Origin: Enterococcus gilvus ATCC BAA-350
GTDB lineage: Bacteria > Bacillota > Bacilli > Lactobacillales > Enterococcaceae
Direction: 5' to 3'
Assembly (NCBI RefSeq): GCF_000407545.1
Contig: NZ_ASWH01000001.1
Span: 186,001 to 250,000 of the forward strand
Length of the DNA: 64,000 nt
Positions 44,256 through 55,342 of the stretch are shown here, one piece after another. The notes beneath the pieces are model-generated. The model was not told the origin of the DNA. It saw only the letters and a program-made list of their open reading frames with translations, and ran no database searches. Made by a program: the position numbers and the translations under genes. The number at the start of each line of letters is the position of its first letter. Position 1 is the stretch's first letter.

Positions 44256-44942
44256 TTATAGATAGTATTTTTTAGCAACTGTTAAGTCATCGTTCAAGTC
44301 ATAAACAAGTGGTTGACCTGTTGGGATTTCTAAGTCCATGATATCTTCATCAGAAATGCCTTCGATGTGTTTAGCTAACGCACGCAATGAATTTCCGTGT
44401 GCTGCTACTAAAACAGTTTTGCCATCTTTCAATGCAGGAGCGATTTCATCTTGCCAGAAAGGTAACGCACGTTCTAAAGTAACTTTTAAGTTTTCGCCAC
44501 CAGGAATGTCGCGAGGGTCTAACATTGCATAGCGACGGTCTTGAGCTGCTGAACCTTCATCAGTTGCTTCCATCAATGGAGGCAATACGTCGTATGAACG
44601 GCGCCAGATATGAACTTGATCGTCCCCGTATTTTTCAGCGGTTTCTTTTTTGTTCAAACCTTGCAATTTGCCATAGTGACGTTCATTTAAGCGCCAAGAT
44701 TTTACAGTTGGTACCCAAAGTTGATCAGAGTATTCTAAGAGCAAGTCACATGTTTTGATCGCACGAGTTAAAACAGATGTATAGGCAACATCGAATTCAA
44801 TTCCCGCTTCTTTGATTTTACGTCCGCCTTCTTTTGCTTCTTCGACACCTTCTGGAGCCAAGTCAACGTCTGCCCAGCCTGTAAATTGGTTCAATTTGTT
44901 CCATTCACTTAAGCCGTGACGAGAAAAAACTAATTTTGGCAT
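44256..44942 (-). CDS. gpmA: 2,3-bisphosphoglycerate-dependent phosphoglycerate mutase
   Basis: A 228-residue glycolytic mutase. [10 protein letters not shown] carries the phosphohistidine (His9), [21 protein letters not shown] and the second histidine in [15 protein letters not shown] complete the site. The frame extends 48 bases upstream, but AAGGAG is positioned for the ATG at 44942. TGGAAA-17-TACAAT lies about 50 bp upstream as a promoter. Confidence 0.94.
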   Translation of the reverse strand: MPKLVFSRHGLSEWNKLNQFTGWADVDLAPEGVEEAKEGGRKIKEAGIEFDVAYTSVLTRAIKTCDLLLEYSDQLWVPTVKSWRLNERHYGKLQGLNKKETAEKYGDDQVHIWRRSYDVLPPLMEATDEGSAAQDRRYAMLDPRDIPGGENLKVTLERALPFWQDEIAPALKDGKTVLVAAHGNSLRALAKHIEGISDEDIMDLEIPTGQPLVYDLNDDLTVAKKYYL

Positions 44943-44988
44943 AACATTCTCTCCTTTTGAAATTTCTGAAATTTTCAATTCCTGAATC

Positions 44989-45017
44989 ATTGTACAATGT
45001 TTCTGCCATGATTTCCA
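44989..45017 (-). promoter_or_regulatory. promoter of gpmA
   Basis: Minus strand TGGAAA, 17 bases, TACAAT; -10 is one base from consensus, -35 two bases off. Confidence 0.5.
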
Positions 45018-45072
45018 TTAAATTGAGCGTGTTTTTTGCCAAATCGTGAGCTTTAAAGGGTTTTTAATCAAA

Positions 45073-45753
45073 TTACTTTGAAGGAACCTCTAAAATTTTG
45101 GGTCCTTCTGGTGTACCGACGATTACTCGTGAAATCATATCAATGAACAAACCGTGTTCAACAACACCGACACACGTGTCCAACTCAGATGCGAGCGCGT
45201 GCGGGTCTTCGATCACTTCTAAGTGAAGGTCGATGATGTAGTGTCCGCCGTCCGTTATCAATCGTTCGTTTTCGGCATTCATACGCCATGTAGGATTGTA
45301 TCCCTTGGATTCAAACAAACGGAAAACGTTGCGACTTCCAAAAGGGACGACTTCTACAGGAAGAGGGAATGCCCCCAGCTTAGGAACCATCTTACTTTCA
45401 TCAACGATCCAGATACAATCCTTTGAGTAAGTTGCGACTACTTTCTCGAAAAGCAGGGCGGCACCGCCACCTTTGATTCCTTGGAAGTCATCACTGATTT
45501 CATCCGCGCCATCAATAGTAATATCAACGGATTCTACATCGTCAATTGCTTTTAAGGGAATACCTAATTCCTTCGCCTGCTCTTCTGTTTTTGAAGACGT
45601 CACAACACCCGTGATCTTCAAGCCTTCTTCGTTCACTCTGCGACCCAATTCTTTTACTAAATAATAGGCAGTCGATCCAGTGCCTAATCCAACGACCATT
45701 CCGTCTTTGACAAATTTTGCTGCCTCGACTCCAACTAACTCTTTTAGATTCAT
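45073..45753 (-). CDS. rpiA: ribose-5-phosphate isomerase A
   Basis: A 226-residue pentose phosphate enzyme interconverting ribose-5-phosphate and ribulose-5-phosphate. [44 protein letters not shown] (catalytic acid region) and [18 protein letters not shown] are conserved. AAGGTGG precedes the ATG by nine bases. No terminator is evident before gpmA, so the two minus-strand genes may be partly co-transcribed. Confidence 0.94.
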   Translation of the reverse strand: MNLKELVGVEAAKFVKDGMVVGLGTGSTAYYLVKELGRRVNEEGLKITGVVTSSKTEEQAKELGIPLKAIDDVESVDITIDGADEISDDFQGIKGGGAALLFEKVVATYSKDCIWIVDESKMVPKLGAFPLPVEVVPFGSRNVFRLFESKGYNPTWRMNAENERLITDGGHYIIDLHLEVIEDPHALASELDTCVGVVEHGLFIDMISRVIVGTPEGPKILEVPSK

Positions 45754-45974
45754 TGAGAAATCCCACCTTTTGTTAAGTTACGTTCATTGTAATAGTAAAA
45801 AAAGAAAAAAGATAGCCTTTTAAGTAAAAAAGACCAAAAAATTGAAGGCGTTTTATTTATTGTCATTTCAAGGAATAAAAATTTTTTGGATGGAAATAAG
45901 ATTTCTCTTATCTGGACGAATTTCACAGAAAGAACGTCTTTATTCTAAAAGAAGAAAAAAGTCTAAATAGTTTG
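45754..45974. other. intergenic region between rpiA and the str operon promoter
   Basis: AT-rich and gene-free. A minus-strand TACAAT near 45785-45792 could be the rpiA -10, but no convincing -35 is seen. Confidence 0.35.
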
Positions 45975-46003
45975 TTGACAGTAAAAATCAATCATGGTAT
46001 GCT
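45975..46003 (+). promoter_or_regulatory. promoter of the str operon (rpsL)
   Basis: TTGACA, 17 bases, TATGCT: perfect -35, good -10, with a leader of about 155 nt. Confidence 0.85.
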
Positions 46004-46073
46004 ATCAAAGGTGCTTTGTGAACAGGTCTCTCGACTGAGACGTGCTGACTGTGTCGAAGTACGCTTGATAGAG

Positions 46074-46096
46074 AATGCAGGGATGCATTATTTTTT
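46074..46096 (+). promoter_or_regulatory. attenuator-like hairpin in the rpsL leader
   Basis: AATGCA, loop GGGA, TGCATT, then A and six Ts: a short intrinsic-terminator shape within the leader. Nearby stems GTCTC/GAGAC (about 46025-46041) and ACCAC/GTGGT (46111-46129) give alternative folds. Confidence 0.5.
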
Positions 46097-46163
46097 ATCG
46101 CTGAAAAAGAACCACCAGGATGTGTGGTACTAGAAAGCGAATCGAGGAAGGAGGAAACAAGGA

Positions 46164-46577
46164 ATGCCTACAATTAATCAATTAGTACGTAAACCTCGTA
46201 AATCAAAGGTGGAAAAATCAAATTCACCAGCATTGAACAAAGGATATAACAGCTTTAAAAAAGCTCAAACAAACGTGAACTCACCACAAAAACGTGGAGT
46301 TTGTACACGTGTGGGGACTATGACACCTAAGAAACCCAACTCAGCATTGCGTAAATATGCTCGTGTTCGTTTGTCAAACTTGATCGAAGTAACAGCTTAT
46401 ATTCCAGGTATCGGCCATAACCTACAAGAACACAGTGTTGTTCTATTACGTGGTGGTCGTGTAAAAGACTTACCAGGGGTACGTTACCATATCGTTCGTG
46501 GCGCACTAGATACTGCCGGTGTTAACGATCGTAAACAAAGCCGTTCTAAATACGGTACTAAAAAACCTAAAGCTTAA
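46164..46577 (+). CDS. rpsL: 30S ribosomal protein uS12
   Basis: A 137-residue decoding-site protein, the usual Firmicutes length. The loop [11 protein letters not shown] (Lys56, equivalent to the E. coli Lys42 region) and [13 protein letters not shown] are wild type, so the known streptomycin-resistance lysine changes are absent. AAGGAGG precedes the ATG. First gene of rpsL-rpsG-fusA-tuf. Confidence 0.97.
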   Translation: MPTINQLVRKPRKSKVEKSNSPALNKGYNSFKKAQTNVNSPQKRGVCTRVGTMTPKKPNSALRKYARVRLSNLIEVTAYIPGIGHNLQEHSVVLLRGGRVKDLPGVRYHIVRGALDTAGVNDRKQSRSKYGTKKPKA

Positions 46578-46621
46578 TCAAACGAATAGATAAGACATAT
46601 TTTCGGAAGGAGGAGTTACGT

Positions 46622-47092
46622 ATGACTCGTAAAGGAACTATCGCAAAACGTGACGTTTTGCCTGATCCTATGTATAACTCTAAGCTAGTAACTCGTTTGA
46701 TCAACCGTGTAATGGTTGACGGAAAACGTGGAACTGCTTCAAATATTGTATACAACGCTTTTAGCACTATTAAAGAATCAACAGGAAATGACCCATTGGA
46801 AGTTTTCGAACAAGCAATGGAAAACATCATGCCTGTATTAGAAGTTAAAGCTCGCCGTGTTGGGGGTTCTAACTATCAAGTACCCGTTGAAGTACGTCCA
46901 GAACGTCGTACTACTTTAGGTCTTCGTTGGGTTGTAAACTACGCTCGTTTGCGTGGGGAACACACAATGGAAGAACGCTTAGCGAAAGAAATCATGGATG
47001 CTGCTAACAACACTGGCGCTTCTGTGAAAAAACGCGAAGATACACACAAAATGGCGGAAGCCAACCGTGCATTTGCTCATTATCGTTGGTAA
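46622..47092 (+). CDS. rpsG: 30S ribosomal protein uS7
   Basis: A 156-residue 16S rRNA primary binder at the head of the small subunit. [31 protein letters not shown] and [19 protein letters not shown] are conserved. In other bacteria S7 is the translational repressor of this operon. GGAGGAG precedes the ATG. Confidence 0.97.
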   Translation: MTRKGTIAKRDVLPDPMYNSKLVTRLINRVMVDGKRGTASNIVYNAFSTIKESTGNDPLEVFEQAMENIMPVLEVKARRVGGSNYQVPVEVRPERRTTLGLRWVVNYARLRGEHTMEERLAKEIMDAANNTGASVKKREDTHKMAEANRAFAHYRW

Positions 47093-47172
47093 GATTTTTT
47101 CTGCTGGCGATCGTCAGCGGAAAAACGATCAGACAATGTTAAATTTAATTTAAGAGAGGAGCAAACAAAGAA

Positions 47173-49257
47173 ATGGCAAGAGAATTTTCTCTAGAAAACA
47201 CTCGTAATATCGGTATCATGGCCCACGTTGATGCAGGTAAAACTACAGCAACAGAGCGTATCTTGTATTACACTGGTAAAATCCATAAAATCGGCGAAAC
47301 GCACGAAGGCGCTTCTCAAATGGACTGGATGGAACAAGAACAAGAACGTGGTATCACGATCACTTCTGCTGCTACTACAGCACAATGGAAGGGTCACCGC
47401 GTAAACATTATCGATACTCCAGGACACGTGGACTTCACAATCGAAGTACAACGTTCATTACGTGTTCTTGATGGCGCAGTAACTGTATTGGACTCACAAT
47501 CAGGTGTAGAACCACAAACAGAAACTGTTTGGCGTCAAGCGACAGAATATCAAGTACCTCGTATTGTATTCTGTAATAAAATGGACAAAATTGGTGCGGA
47601 CTTCCTTTACTCAGTAAGCACTTTACACGATCGTTTACAAGCGAATGCTCATCCAATCCAATTACCAATTGGTGCTGAAGATGACTTCACTGGTATCATC
47701 GACTTAGTTAAAATGAAAGCTGAAATCTACACAAACGACTTAGGAACTGAAATCCAAGAGACTGAAATTCCTGAAGAGTATAAAGAATTAGCTGAAGAAT
47801 GGCGTGAAAAATTAGTAGAAGCTGTTGCTGATACTGACGAAGACCTAATGATGAAATTCTTAGAAGGTGAAGAAATCACCGACGAAGAATTAAAAGCAGG
47901 AATTCGTAACGCTACTCTATCTGTAGACTTCTACCCAGTTCTTTGTGGATCAGCCTTCAAAAACAAAGGTGTTCAATTGATGTTGGATGCAGTCATCGAC
48001 TATCTTCCAGCGCCAACTGACGTTAAAGCGATCCAAGGGTTCAACCCTAAAACAGACGAAGAAACAGAACGTCCAGCTGATGACTCTGCACCATTCTCAT
48101 CACTAGCGTTCAAAGTTATGACTGACCCATTCGTAGGTCGTTTAACATTCTTCCGTGTTTATTCAGGCGTTTTAAACTCTGGTTCATATGTATTGAATGC
48201 ATCTAAAGGCAAACGTGAACGTATCGGACGTATTCTGCAAATGCACGCGAATACACGTAAAGAAATCGATACTGTTTACTCAGGAGATATCGCTGCCGCT
48301 GTTGGATTGAAAGATACAACAACTGGAGATACTCTTTGTGCTGAAGATGCACCGGTTATCTTAGAATCAATCGAATTCCCTGATCCAGTTATCGAAGTTG
48401 CTGTTGAACCTAAATCAAAAGCTGACCAAGATAAAATGGGTGTCGCATTACAAAAACTTGCTGAAGAAGATCCTTCATTCCGCGTTGAAACAAACGTTGA
48501 AACTGGCGAAACTGTTATCGCTGGTATGGGTGAACTTCACTTGGACGTTTTAGTCGACCGTATGCGTCGCGAATTTAAAGTGGATGCTAACGTAGGTGCG
48601 CCTCAAGTATCTTATCGTGAAACATTCCGTGCTGCTACCAATGCAGAAGGTAAATTCGTACGTCAGTCTGGTGGTAAAGGTCAATACGGTCACGTATGGA
48701 TCGAATTTACGCCAAACGAAGAAGGTGCCGGCTTCGAATTCGAAAACGCAATCGTTGGTGGTGTGGTTCCTCGTGAATACATTCCAGCAGTTGAAAAAGG
48801 ATTAGAAGACGCAATGGCAAACGGTGTATTAGCTGGCTATCCATTGGTTGATATCAAAGCGAAGCTTTATGATGGTTCATACCATGATGTCGATTCAAAT
48901 GAAACAGCCTTCCGTGTAGCTGCCTCTATGGCTCTACGTGCGGCTGCGAAGAAAGCTAGCCCATCGATCCTTGAACCAATGATGAAAGTTACAATCACAG
49001 TTCCAGAAGATTACTTAGGTGATGTTATGGGTCATGTAACTGCTCGTCGTGGACGTGTTGAAGGAATGGAAGCACATGGTAACGCGCAAATCGTTAACGC
49101 AATTGTGCCGTTAGCTGAAATGTTTGGTTACGCTACAACGCTTCGTTCTTCTACTCAAGGACGCGGAACATTCATGATGGTCTTTGACCACTATGAAGAT
49201 GTACCTAAATCAGTTCAAGAAGAAATTATTAAGAAAAATGGCGGTAAAGCCGACTAA
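47173..49257 (+). CDS. fusA: elongation factor G
   Basis: A 694-residue translocase GTPase. G1 AHVDAGKTT near residue 17, [11 protein letters not shown] (switch I), G3 DTPGH and G4 NKMD are intact, followed by domains II-V. AGAGGAG precedes the ATG. It is the usual partner of tuf; 163 bp with small hairpins separate them. Confidence 0.97.
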   Translation: MAREFSLENTRNIGIMAHVDAGKTTATERILYYTGKIHKIGETHEGASQMDWMEQEQERGITITSAATTAQWKGHRVNIIDTPGHVDFTIEVQRSLRVLDGAVTVLDSQSGVEPQTETVWRQATEYQVPRIVFCNKMDKIGADFLYSVSTLHDRLQANAHPIQLPIGAEDDFTGIIDLVKMKAEIYTNDLGTEIQETEIPEEYKELAEEWREKLVEAVADTDEDLMMKFLEGEEITDEELKAGIRNATLSVDFYPVLCGSAFKNKGVQLMLDAVIDYLPAPTDVKAIQGFNPKTDEETERPADDSAPFSSLAFKVMTDPFVGRLTFFRVYSGVLNSGSYVLNASKGKRERIGRILQMHANTRKEIDTVYSGDIAAAVGLKDTTTGDTLCAEDAPVILESIEFPDPVIEVAVEPKSKADQDKMGVALQKLAEEDPSFRVETNVETGETVIAGMGELHLDVLVDRMRREFKVDANVGAPQVSYRETFRAATNAEGKFVRQSGGKGQYGHVWIEFTPNEEGAGFEFENAIVGGVVPREYIPAVEKGLEDAMANGVLAGYPLVDIKAKLYDGSYHDVDSNETAFRVAASMALRAAAKKASPSILEPMMKVTITVPEDYLGDVMGHVTARRGRVEGMEAHGNAQIVNAIVPLAEMFGYATTLRSSTQGRGTFMMVFDHYEDVPKSVQEEIIKKNGGKAD

Positions 49258-49269
49258 TTTTTAAGAATT

Positions 49270-49379
49270 AGCTGTTTTTTACAGCTTTTCTAAAAGAACT
49301 GTATTTTTAACAACGTTTCATGTAAAATAATTAACTGATGATATGGGCTCGTACTGCTGTTGTGGTACGGACCTATCAG
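49270..49379 (+). promoter_or_regulatory. hairpins in the fusA-tuf intercistronic region
   Basis: A weak AGCTGT/ACAGCT stem with a short T-run (49270-49289) may attenuate readthrough. A longer irregular stem from CTGAT (49335) to ATCAG (49379), with GTAC pairs near the loop, precedes the tuf ribosome binding site. No full promoter is seen, so tuf is probably read from the str promoter with local modulation. Confidence 0.4.
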
Positions 49380-49420
49380 ATAAAAAAACTAAACTCATTT
49401 ACTTAGGAGGAACATTTTAA

Positions 49421-50608
49421 ATGGCTAAAGAAAAATTTGACCGTTCAAAACCCCATGTTAACATTGGTACTATCGGACACGTTGACCATGGTAAAACTAC
49501 TTTAACTGCTGCAATTACAACTGTACTTGCTAAACAAGGCGGAGCACAAGCTATGGACTACGCGCAAATCGACGGAGCTCCTGAAGAACGCGAACGTGGT
49601 ATTACTATCAACACTGCTCACGTTGAGTACGAAACTGAAAACCGTCACTATGCTCACGTTGACTGCCCAGGACACGCGGACTACGTTAAAAACATGATCA
49701 CTGGTGCTGCACAAATGGACGGAGCTATCTTAGTAGTTTCTGCTGCTGATGGCCCTATGCCTCAAACTCGTGAACACATCTTGTTATCTCGTAACGTTGG
49801 TGTTCCTTACATCGTTGTATTCTTAAACAAAATGGATATGGTTGACGATGAAGAATTACTTGAATTAGTTGAAATGGAAGTTCGTGACCTATTAACAGAA
49901 TACGACTTCCCAGGCGACGACACTCCAGTTATCGCAGGTTCAGCTTTGAAAGCTTTAGAAGGCGACGCTTCATACGAAGAAAAAATCTTAGAATTAATGG
50001 CTGCTGTTGACGAATACATCCCAACACCAGTTCGTGATACTGACAAACCATTCATGATGCCAGTCGAAGACGTATTCTCAATCACTGGTCGTGGTACTGT
50101 TGCAACTGGTCGTGTTGAACGTGGACAAGTTCGCGTTGGTGACGAAGTTGAAATCGTAGGTATCGCTGAAGCAACTGCTAAAACAACTGTTACAGGTGTT
50201 GAAATGTTCCGTAAATTGTTAGATTACGCTGAAGCTGGCGATAACATTGGTGCATTATTACGTGGTGTTGCACGTGAAGACATCCAACGTGGACAAGTAT
50301 TGGCTAAACCAGCTTCAATCACTCCACATACAAAATTCTCTGCAGAAGTTTACGTTTTAACTAAAGAAGAAGGCGGACGTCACACTCCATTCTTCACTAA
50401 CTACCGTCCTCAGTTCTACTTCCGTACAACTGACGTAACTGGTGTAGTTGATCTACCAGAAGGTACTGAAATGGTAATGCCTGGTGATAACGTAACTATG
50501 GAAGTTGAATTAATCCACCCAATCGCGATCGAAGACGGAACTCGTTTCTCTATTCGTGAAGGCGGACGTACTGTTGGTTCAGGCGTTGTAACTACAATCA
50601 AAGCTTAA
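49421..50608 (+). CDS. tuf: elongation factor Tu
   Basis: A 395-residue GTPase delivering aminoacyl-t[12 protein letters not shown] near 19-27, [25 protein letters not shown] and NKMDMVDD are intact. Codon use is the strongly biased type of highly expressed genes. TTAGGAGG precedes the ATG. Last gene of the str operon; strong terminator follows. Confidence 0.98.
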   Translation: MAKEKFDRSKPHVNIGTIGHVDHGKTTLTAAITTVLAKQGGAQAMDYAQIDGAPEERERGITINTAHVEYETENRHYAHVDCPGHADYVKNMITGAAQMDGAILVVSAADGPMPQTREHILLSRNVGVPYIVVFLNKMDMVDDEELLELVEMEVRDLLTEYDFPGDDTPVIAGSALKALEGDASYEEKILELMAAVDEYIPTPVRDTDKPFMMPVEDVFSITGRGTVATGRVERGQVRVGDEVEIVGIAEATAKTTVTGVEMFRKLLDYAEAGDNIGALLRGVAREDIQRGQVLAKPASITPHTKFSAEVYVLTKEEGGRHTPFFTNYRPQFYFRTTDVTGVVDLPEGTEMVMPGDNVTMEVELIHPIAIEDGTRFSIREGGRTVGSGVVTTIKA

Positions 50609-50648
50609 TCAACTCTACAATCAATTAATAATTTATGCTCGGACGTAA

Positions 50649-50680
50649 AGAGTCGCCGGATTTCCGGTGACTCTTTTTTT
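50649..50680 (+). terminator. rho-independent terminator after tuf
   Basis: AGAGTCGCCGGA and TCCGGTGACTCT form a 12-position stem with one wobble pair, then seven Ts. Confidence 0.95.
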
Positions 50681-50805
50681 GTGATCCTGAAAGATACTCC
50701 TGCAGCAAGCTTCTCTGATAGTGTTAAGAGAGTTGGAAATTCCGATGGTTATCAGTTTATATCTGAAAGAAATTTCAGTACGATGGCAGAAGGAAAATCG
50801 GAAGG

Positions 50806-51567
50806 ATGATGAATGTGATTGTTATTCCTGTACCCCACTATGGCTTCGATCCGACAGAAGCTGCTGTTCCATGGGACTATCTAGACAAGCAGGGAGTAGA
50901 AATCGTTTTTGCGACGCCAGATGGTCAAATGGCGTCTGCCGATGAACGATTGCTTACTGGAAGAGGATTTGGACCATTAAAAAAATTCCTCATGGCAGAT
51001 TCGAATGCTTTGACTAATTATCGTAGGATGATTGCAAGCGAATCCTTCAAGCGGCCGCTTCGTTACGCTGATATTGATCCAAGCGACTTTGAAGGAGTTC
51101 TGCTGCCAGGAGGGCATGATAAGGGTATGAAGACATACTTGGAATCTCAAGTGTTGCAAGAGAAAGTCTCTGAATTCTTTTTAACCGAAAAAACAGTTGG
51201 TGCTATCTGTCATGGGACTGTTTTAGCTGCTAGATCGATCAATTCGAAAACAAATAAATCCGTCCTTTATGATTATGAAACAACGTCGTTGCTTAAAGTT
51301 CAGGAAATGGGTGCGTATTATTTAACAGCATTATGGTTGAAGGATTACTATCGAACCTATTCGATCACTGTAGAGGGTGAAGTAAAATCAGTCCTGAAAA
51401 ACGTACGTCAATTTCAATCGGGAAGTTTGTCAATGAATCGTGATTCCTTGGAGAATGAGGGACCAGCCTTTGTGGTTGAAGACCGCAATTATGTGTCCGC
51501 ACGATGGCCAGGTGACGCCCATACTTTTGCAAAGAAGTTTTATCAACGTTTGAAACAAAATTATTGA
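50806..51567 (+). CDS. DJ-1/PfpI-family protein (type 1 glutamine amidotransferase-like)
   Basis: A 253-residue protein of the Hsp31/PfpI group. Nucleophile elbow GAICHGT with Cys135, preceded by LLPGGHDKGM near 99-108, as in DJ-1 superfamily members; the N-terminal FDPTEAAVPWDYL resembles Hsp31-like members. Activity could be glyoxalase/deglycase, protease or chaperone; none can be chosen. The start is uncertain: GGAAGG is immediately before ATG 50806, better placed for ATG 50809 or GTG 50815. Monocistronic insertion between the str and S10 operons, with a possible promoter TTGGAA-18-TTATAT near 50733. Confidence 0.75.
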   Translation: MMNVIVIPVPHYGFDPTEAAVPWDYLDKQGVEIVFATPDGQMASADERLLTGRGFGPLKKFLMADSNALTNYRRMIASESFKRPLRYADIDPSDFEGVLLPGGHDKGMKTYLESQVLQEKVSEFFLTEKTVGAICHGTVLAARSINSKTNKSVLYDYETTSLLKVQEMGAYYLTALWLKDYYRTYSITVEGEVKSVLKNVRQFQSGSLSMNRDSLENEGPAFVVEDRNYVSARWPGDAHTFAKKFYQRLKQNY

Positions 51568-51667
51568 GTTTTCTACTATTATAGAAGAAACACATTTATT
51601 CTATACAACCGATAATTGAGCGTTTTCTGAAAATTTGACAGAGAATCGAAATTCACTTAGAAAATCC

Positions 51668-51696
51668 TTGCAATCATTGACCCCATGTAATATAAT
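51668..51696 (+). promoter_or_regulatory. promoter of the S10 operon
   Basis: TTGCAA, 17 bases, consensus TATAAT, giving a leader of about 165 nt before rpsJ. Confidence 0.78.
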
Positions 51697-51867
51697 CATA
51701 AAGGTGCTGTTTACAGGAGTGTGAATAACACTGGGGGGTTCAAGTATGAATCCGCCGGCTTTGAAACGAGAGGTTGCGACACGCCCGGACGCTTTGCCAC
51801 GAACGAGCGTGACGGAGATTTTCGTGGAGCTATGTCTACTTTTAAAATAGGCGAAGGAGGGAACAAG
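51697..51867 (+). promoter_or_regulatory. structured leader of the S10 operon
   Basis: A GC-rich leader with no gene. A clear stem is CCACGAA (51797-51803) / TTCGTGG (51821-51827); ACGC/GCGT pairs overlap it as an alternative. It resembles ribosomal protein autoregulatory leaders, but no known motif can be confirmed. The upstream part 51568-51667 is AT-rich with a weak TTCTA/TAGAA inverted repeat and nothing else. Confidence 0.45.
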
Positions 51868-52176
51868 ATGGCAAAACAAAAAATTCGTATCCGTTTAAAA
51901 GCGTATGAACATGGTATTTTAGATCAATCAGCGGATAAAATCGTTGAAACTGCAAAAAGAACTGGAGCTAGCGTGTCTGGTCCAATTCCATTACCAACTG
52001 AACGCAGTCTTTACACTGTTATCCGTGCGACTCATAAATACAAAGATTCACGCGAACAATTCGAAATGCGTACTCACAAACGTCTAATTGACATTGTGAA
52101 CCCAACACCGAAGACAGTTGATGCTTTAATGAAGCTTGACTTACCATCAGGTGTGAATATTGAAATCAAACTATAA
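51868..52176 (+). CDS. rpsJ: 30S ribosomal protein uS10
   Basis: A 102-residue protein, exact family length, starting [22 protein letters not shown]. It also works as NusE in antitermination. The frame opens 147 bases upstream inside the leader, but GAAGGAGGG is spaced for the ATG at 51868. First gene of the S10-spc-alpha cluster. Confidence 0.97.
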   Translation: MAKQKIRIRLKAYEHGILDQSADKIVETAKRTGASVSGPIPLPTERSLYTVIRATHKYKDSREQFEMRTHKRLIDIVNPTPKTVDALMKLDLPSGVNIEIKL

Positions 52177-52197
52177 TAAGAAGATGGAGGTGTAATC

Positions 52198-52827
52198 ATG
52201 ACCAAAGGAATCTTAGGGAAAAAAGTGGGAATGACTCAAATCTTCACAGAATCTGGTGAACTTATTCCAGTAACTGTTATCGAAGCTACTCCAAACGTTG
52301 TTTTACAAGTGAAAACAATGGAAAACGATGGCTACGAAGCTGTTCAATTAGGTTACCAAGATATGCGTGAAGTTTTGTCTAACAAACCTGCGAAAGGTCA
52401 TGTTGCAAAAGCAAACACGGCTCCTAAGCGCTTCATTCGAGAATTCAAAGATGTTGAGCTAGGAGACTATGAAGTAGGTAAAGAAGTGAAAGTTGATACT
52501 TTCCAAGCTGGAGACATCATTGATGTTACCGGAACGACTAAAGGTAAAGGATTCCAAGGCGTTATCAAACGTCACGGACAAAGCCGCGGCCCAATGGCCC
52601 ACGGTTCTCGTTACCACCGTCGTCCTGGATCTATGGGTCCTGTTGCACCGAACCGCGTATTTAAAAATAAAAAACTTGCTGGTCGCATGGGCGGCGATCG
52701 CGTAACAATTCAAAACCTTGAAGTTGTTCGTGTAGACGCTGACCGCAACGTTATCTTAGTTAAGGGAAATGTTCCTGGCGCTAAAAAATCATTAATCACT
52801 ATCAAATCAGCTGTGAAAGCTAAATAA
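52198..52827 (+). CDS. rplC: 50S ribosomal protein uL3
   Basis: A 209-residue protein with [16 protein letters not shown] at the N-terminus and the long loop [21 protein letters not shown] that reaches towards the peptidyl transferase centre. It starts 21 bp after rpsJ with ATGGAGGTG as binding site. Confidence 0.97.
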   Translation: MTKGILGKKVGMTQIFTESGELIPVTVIEATPNVVLQVKTMENDGYEAVQLGYQDMREVLSNKPAKGHVAKANTAPKRFIREFKDVELGDYEVGKEVKVDTFQAGDIIDVTGTTKGKGFQGVIKRHGQSRGPMAHGSRYHRRPGSMGPVAPNRVFKNKKLAGRMGGDRVTIQNLEVVRVDADRNVILVKGNVPGAKKSLITIKSAVKAK

Positions 52828-52855
52828 TTAGTTAGAGGAAAGGAGGAACTAAGGA

Positions 52856-53479
52856 ATGCCAACTGTAGCATTATTCAAACAAGATGGAACTCAAAACGGT
52901 GACATCACTTTAAATGAAGAAATCTTCGGAATTGAACCAAATGAAAGTGTTGTTTACGATGCAATCGTTATGCAACGCGCTTCATTGAGACAAGGAACAC
53001 ACGCTGTGAAAAATCGTAGCGCAGTTCGTGGCGGTGGTCGCAAACCATGGCGTCAAAAAGGAACTGGACGTGCTCGTCAAGGTTCTATCCGTTCACCACA
53101 ATGGCGTGGAGGTGGCGTTGTCTTCGGACCTACACCACGTTCATACAGCTACAAACTTCCTAAAAAAGTTCGTCGCTTAGCAATCAAATCTGTTTTATCA
53201 GAAAAAGTTGCTGAAAATAACTTAGTTGCTGTTGATGCTTTAAGCTTTGACGCACCTAAAACAAAAGAATTCAAGCAAGTTTTAACTAGCTTGTCTATTG
53301 ATTCTAAAGTATTGGTTGTTTTAGAAACAGAAAACGAAGTTGCAGGCTTAGCTGCTCGTAACTTATCAAATGTAACTGTTACTACTTCAGACAACGTTAC
53401 TGTATTAGATGTAGTCGCTAATGACAAAATCTTAGCAACGCAAACTGCTCTTACTCAAATTGAGGAGGTGCTTGCATAA
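52856..53479 (+). CDS. rplD: 50S ribosomal protein uL4
   Basis: A 207-residue protein with the exit-tunnel loop [24 protein letters not shown]. In E. coli it represses the S10 operon by binding its leader; whether that holds here is unknown. Its TAA overlaps the rplW ATG by one base. Confidence 0.97.
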   Translation: MPTVALFKQDGTQNGDITLNEEIFGIEPNESVVYDAIVMQRASLRQGTHAVKNRSAVRGGGRKPWRQKGTGRARQGSIRSPQWRGGGVVFGPTPRSYSYKLPKKVRRLAIKSVLSEKVAENNLVAVDALSFDAPKTKEFKQVLTSLSIDSKVLVVLETENEVAGLAARNLSNVTVTTSDNVTVLDVVANDKILATQTALTQIEEVLA

Positions 53480-53769
53480 TGAACTTACTAGACGTAATTA
53501 AACGCCCGGTGATCACTGAGAAATCTATGTTAGACATGGACGAAAAGAAATATACCTTCGAAGTTGACACTCGTGCGAATAAAACTTTAGTGAAACAAGC
53601 GGTTGAAGCTGCTTTCGACGTTAAAGTAAAAAATGTAAACATTATGAATGCTAAACCAAAAGCAAAACGTATGGGTAAATACCAAGGCTTCACAAAAAAA
53701 CGTCGCAAAGCTGTTGTGACATTAACTGAAGATTCAAAAGAAATTCAACTTTTCGACGCTGCTGAATAA
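53479..53769 (+). CDS. rplW: 50S ribosomal protein uL23
   Basis: A 96-residue exit-site protein that docks trigger factor and [28 protein letters not shown] is conserved. GAGGAGGTG lies inside the end of rplD, so the two are coupled. Confidence 0.97.
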   Translation: MNLLDVIKRPVITEKSMLDMDEKKYTFEVDTRANKTLVKQAVEAAFDVKVKNVNIMNAKPKAKRMGKYQGFTKKRRKAVVTLTEDSKEIQLFDAAE

Positions 53770-53808
53770 GCGTTAGAAAATCACTAGTAAATAGGAGGGA
53801 AACTAGAC

Positions 53809-54639
53809 GTGGCGATTAAAAAGTACAAACCTACCTCAAATGGTCGTCGTAATATGACAAGTTCTGATTTCGCTGAAATCACTACTTCAGTGCCTGAAAA
53901 GACACTTTTACAACCATTGAAAAACAACGCCGGTCGTAACAACAACGGTCGCATCACTGTACGCCATCAAGGTGGCGGACATAAACGTCAATACCGTGTT
54001 ATCGATTTCAAACGTAACAAAGATAACGTGGTTGCTACAGTACAAACGATCGAATACGATCCAAACCGCTCAGCAAACATTGCATTAGTTCACTATACAG
54101 ACGGAGTAAAAGCTTACATCTTAGCACCTAAAGGCTTAGAAGTTGGCATGAAACTTGTTTCTGGACCAGATGCAGATATCAAAATTGGGAACACTCTTCC
54201 ATTGGAAAACATTCCAGTTGGTACTGTTGTTCACAACATCGAAATGAAACCTGGTAAAGGCGGACAATTGATCCGTTCAGCCGGTACAAGTGCTCAAGTA
54301 CTTGGTAAAGAAGGAAAATACGTATTAGTACGTTTGAATTCTGGCGAAGTTCGTATGATCTTAGCTACTTGCCGTGCAACTATTGGTTCTGTTGGTAACG
54401 AACAACACGAATTGATCAACATTGGTAAAGCTGGACGTTCTCGTTGGATGCGCAAACGCCCAACTGTACGTGGTAGCGTAATGAACCCTAACGATCACCC
54501 ACACGGTGGTGGTGAAGGTAAAGCTCCAGTCGGACGTAAAGCGCCAGTATCTCCATGGGGACAACCTGCATTGGGTTACAAAACGCGTAATAAGAAAGCT
54601 GCATCAGACAAGCTTATCGTACGTCGTAAGACTAAATAA
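53809..54639 (+). CDS. rplB: 50S ribosomal protein uL2
   Basis: A 276-residue protein of the peptidyl transferase region. The C-terminal [25 protein letters not shown], with the key histidine, is intact. Start is GTG after AGGAGGG. Confidence 0.97.
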   Translation: MAIKKYKPTSNGRRNMTSSDFAEITTSVPEKTLLQPLKNNAGRNNNGRITVRHQGGGHKRQYRVIDFKRNKDNVVATVQTIEYDPNRSANIALVHYTDGVKAYILAPKGLEVGMKLVSGPDADIKIGNTLPLENIPVGTVVHNIEMKPGKGGQLIRSAGTSAQVLGKEGKYVLVRLNSGEVRMILATCRATIGSVGNEQHELINIGKAGRSRWMRKRPTVRGSVMNPNDHPHGGGEGKAPVGRKAPVSPWGQPALGYKTRNKKAASDKLIVRRKTK

Positions 54640-54681
54640 TATCATTGACTATGTGTCGCATATTTTGAGAGGAGGTACACC

Positions 54682-54960
54682 ATGGGTCGTAGTTTGAAAA
54701 AAGGACCTTTCGCTGATGATCATTTGATGAAGAAGGTCGAAGCGCAACAAGGTGTTGAAAAGAAGAAAGTTATCAAAACTTGGTCTCGTCGCTCAACAAT
54801 TTTTCCTAATTTTGTAGGATTTACTATTGCTGTTTATGACGGACGCAAACATGTGCCAGTTTACATCCAAGAAGACATGGTAGGACATAAATTAGGTGAA
54901 TTTGCACCATCAAGAACTTATCGTGGGCATGCCGCCGACGATAAGAAAACAAGACGTTAA
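54682..54960 (+). CDS. rpsS: 30S ribosomal protein uS19
   Basis: A 92-residue head protein: [20 protein letters not shown] and the C-terminal [20 protein letters not shown] are conserved. GAGGAGG precedes the ATG. Confidence 0.97.
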   Translation: MGRSLKKGPFADDHLMKKVEAQQGVEKKKVIKTWSRRSTIFPNFVGFTIAVYDGRKHVPVYIQEDMVGHKLGEFAPSRTYRGHAADDKKTRR

Positions 54961-54981
54961 TTTTGAGGGGAGGATATTAAC

Positions 54982-55329
54982 ATGGCAGAACAAATTACAT
55001 CAGCTAAGGCAACTGCAAAAACAGTTCGCACTTCTCCTCGTAAAGCACGTTTAGTTATCGATCTTATTAGAGGAAAAAGCGTAGCAGAAGCAATTTCAAT
55101 CTTGAAATTCACACCAAACAAATCTGCTGGAATCATCGAAAAAGTGATGATGTCCGCAGTTGCTAACGCAGAGAACAACTTTGACTTAGATGTTGAGAAC
55201 TTGGTAGTTTCTGAAGCATTTGTTAACGAAGGACCAACAATGAAACGTTTCCGTCCACGTGCAAAAGGTTCAGCTTCACCAATCAACAAACGTACAAGTC
55301 ACATCACCGTTGTGGTATCAGAAAAATAA
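54982..55329 (+). CDS. rplV: 50S ribosomal protein uL22
   Basis: A 115-residue tunnel protein. The loop near the C-terminus, [23 protein letters not shown], reaches the macrolide site and carries no insertion. AGGGGAGG precedes the ATG. Confidence 0.97.
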   Translation: MAEQITSAKATAKTVRTSPRKARLVIDLIRGKSVAEAISILKFTPNKSAGIIEKVMMSAVANAENNFDLDVENLVVSEAFVNEGPTMKRFRPRAKGSASPINKRTSHITVVVSEK

Positions 55330-55342
55330 GGAGGGATAATCA

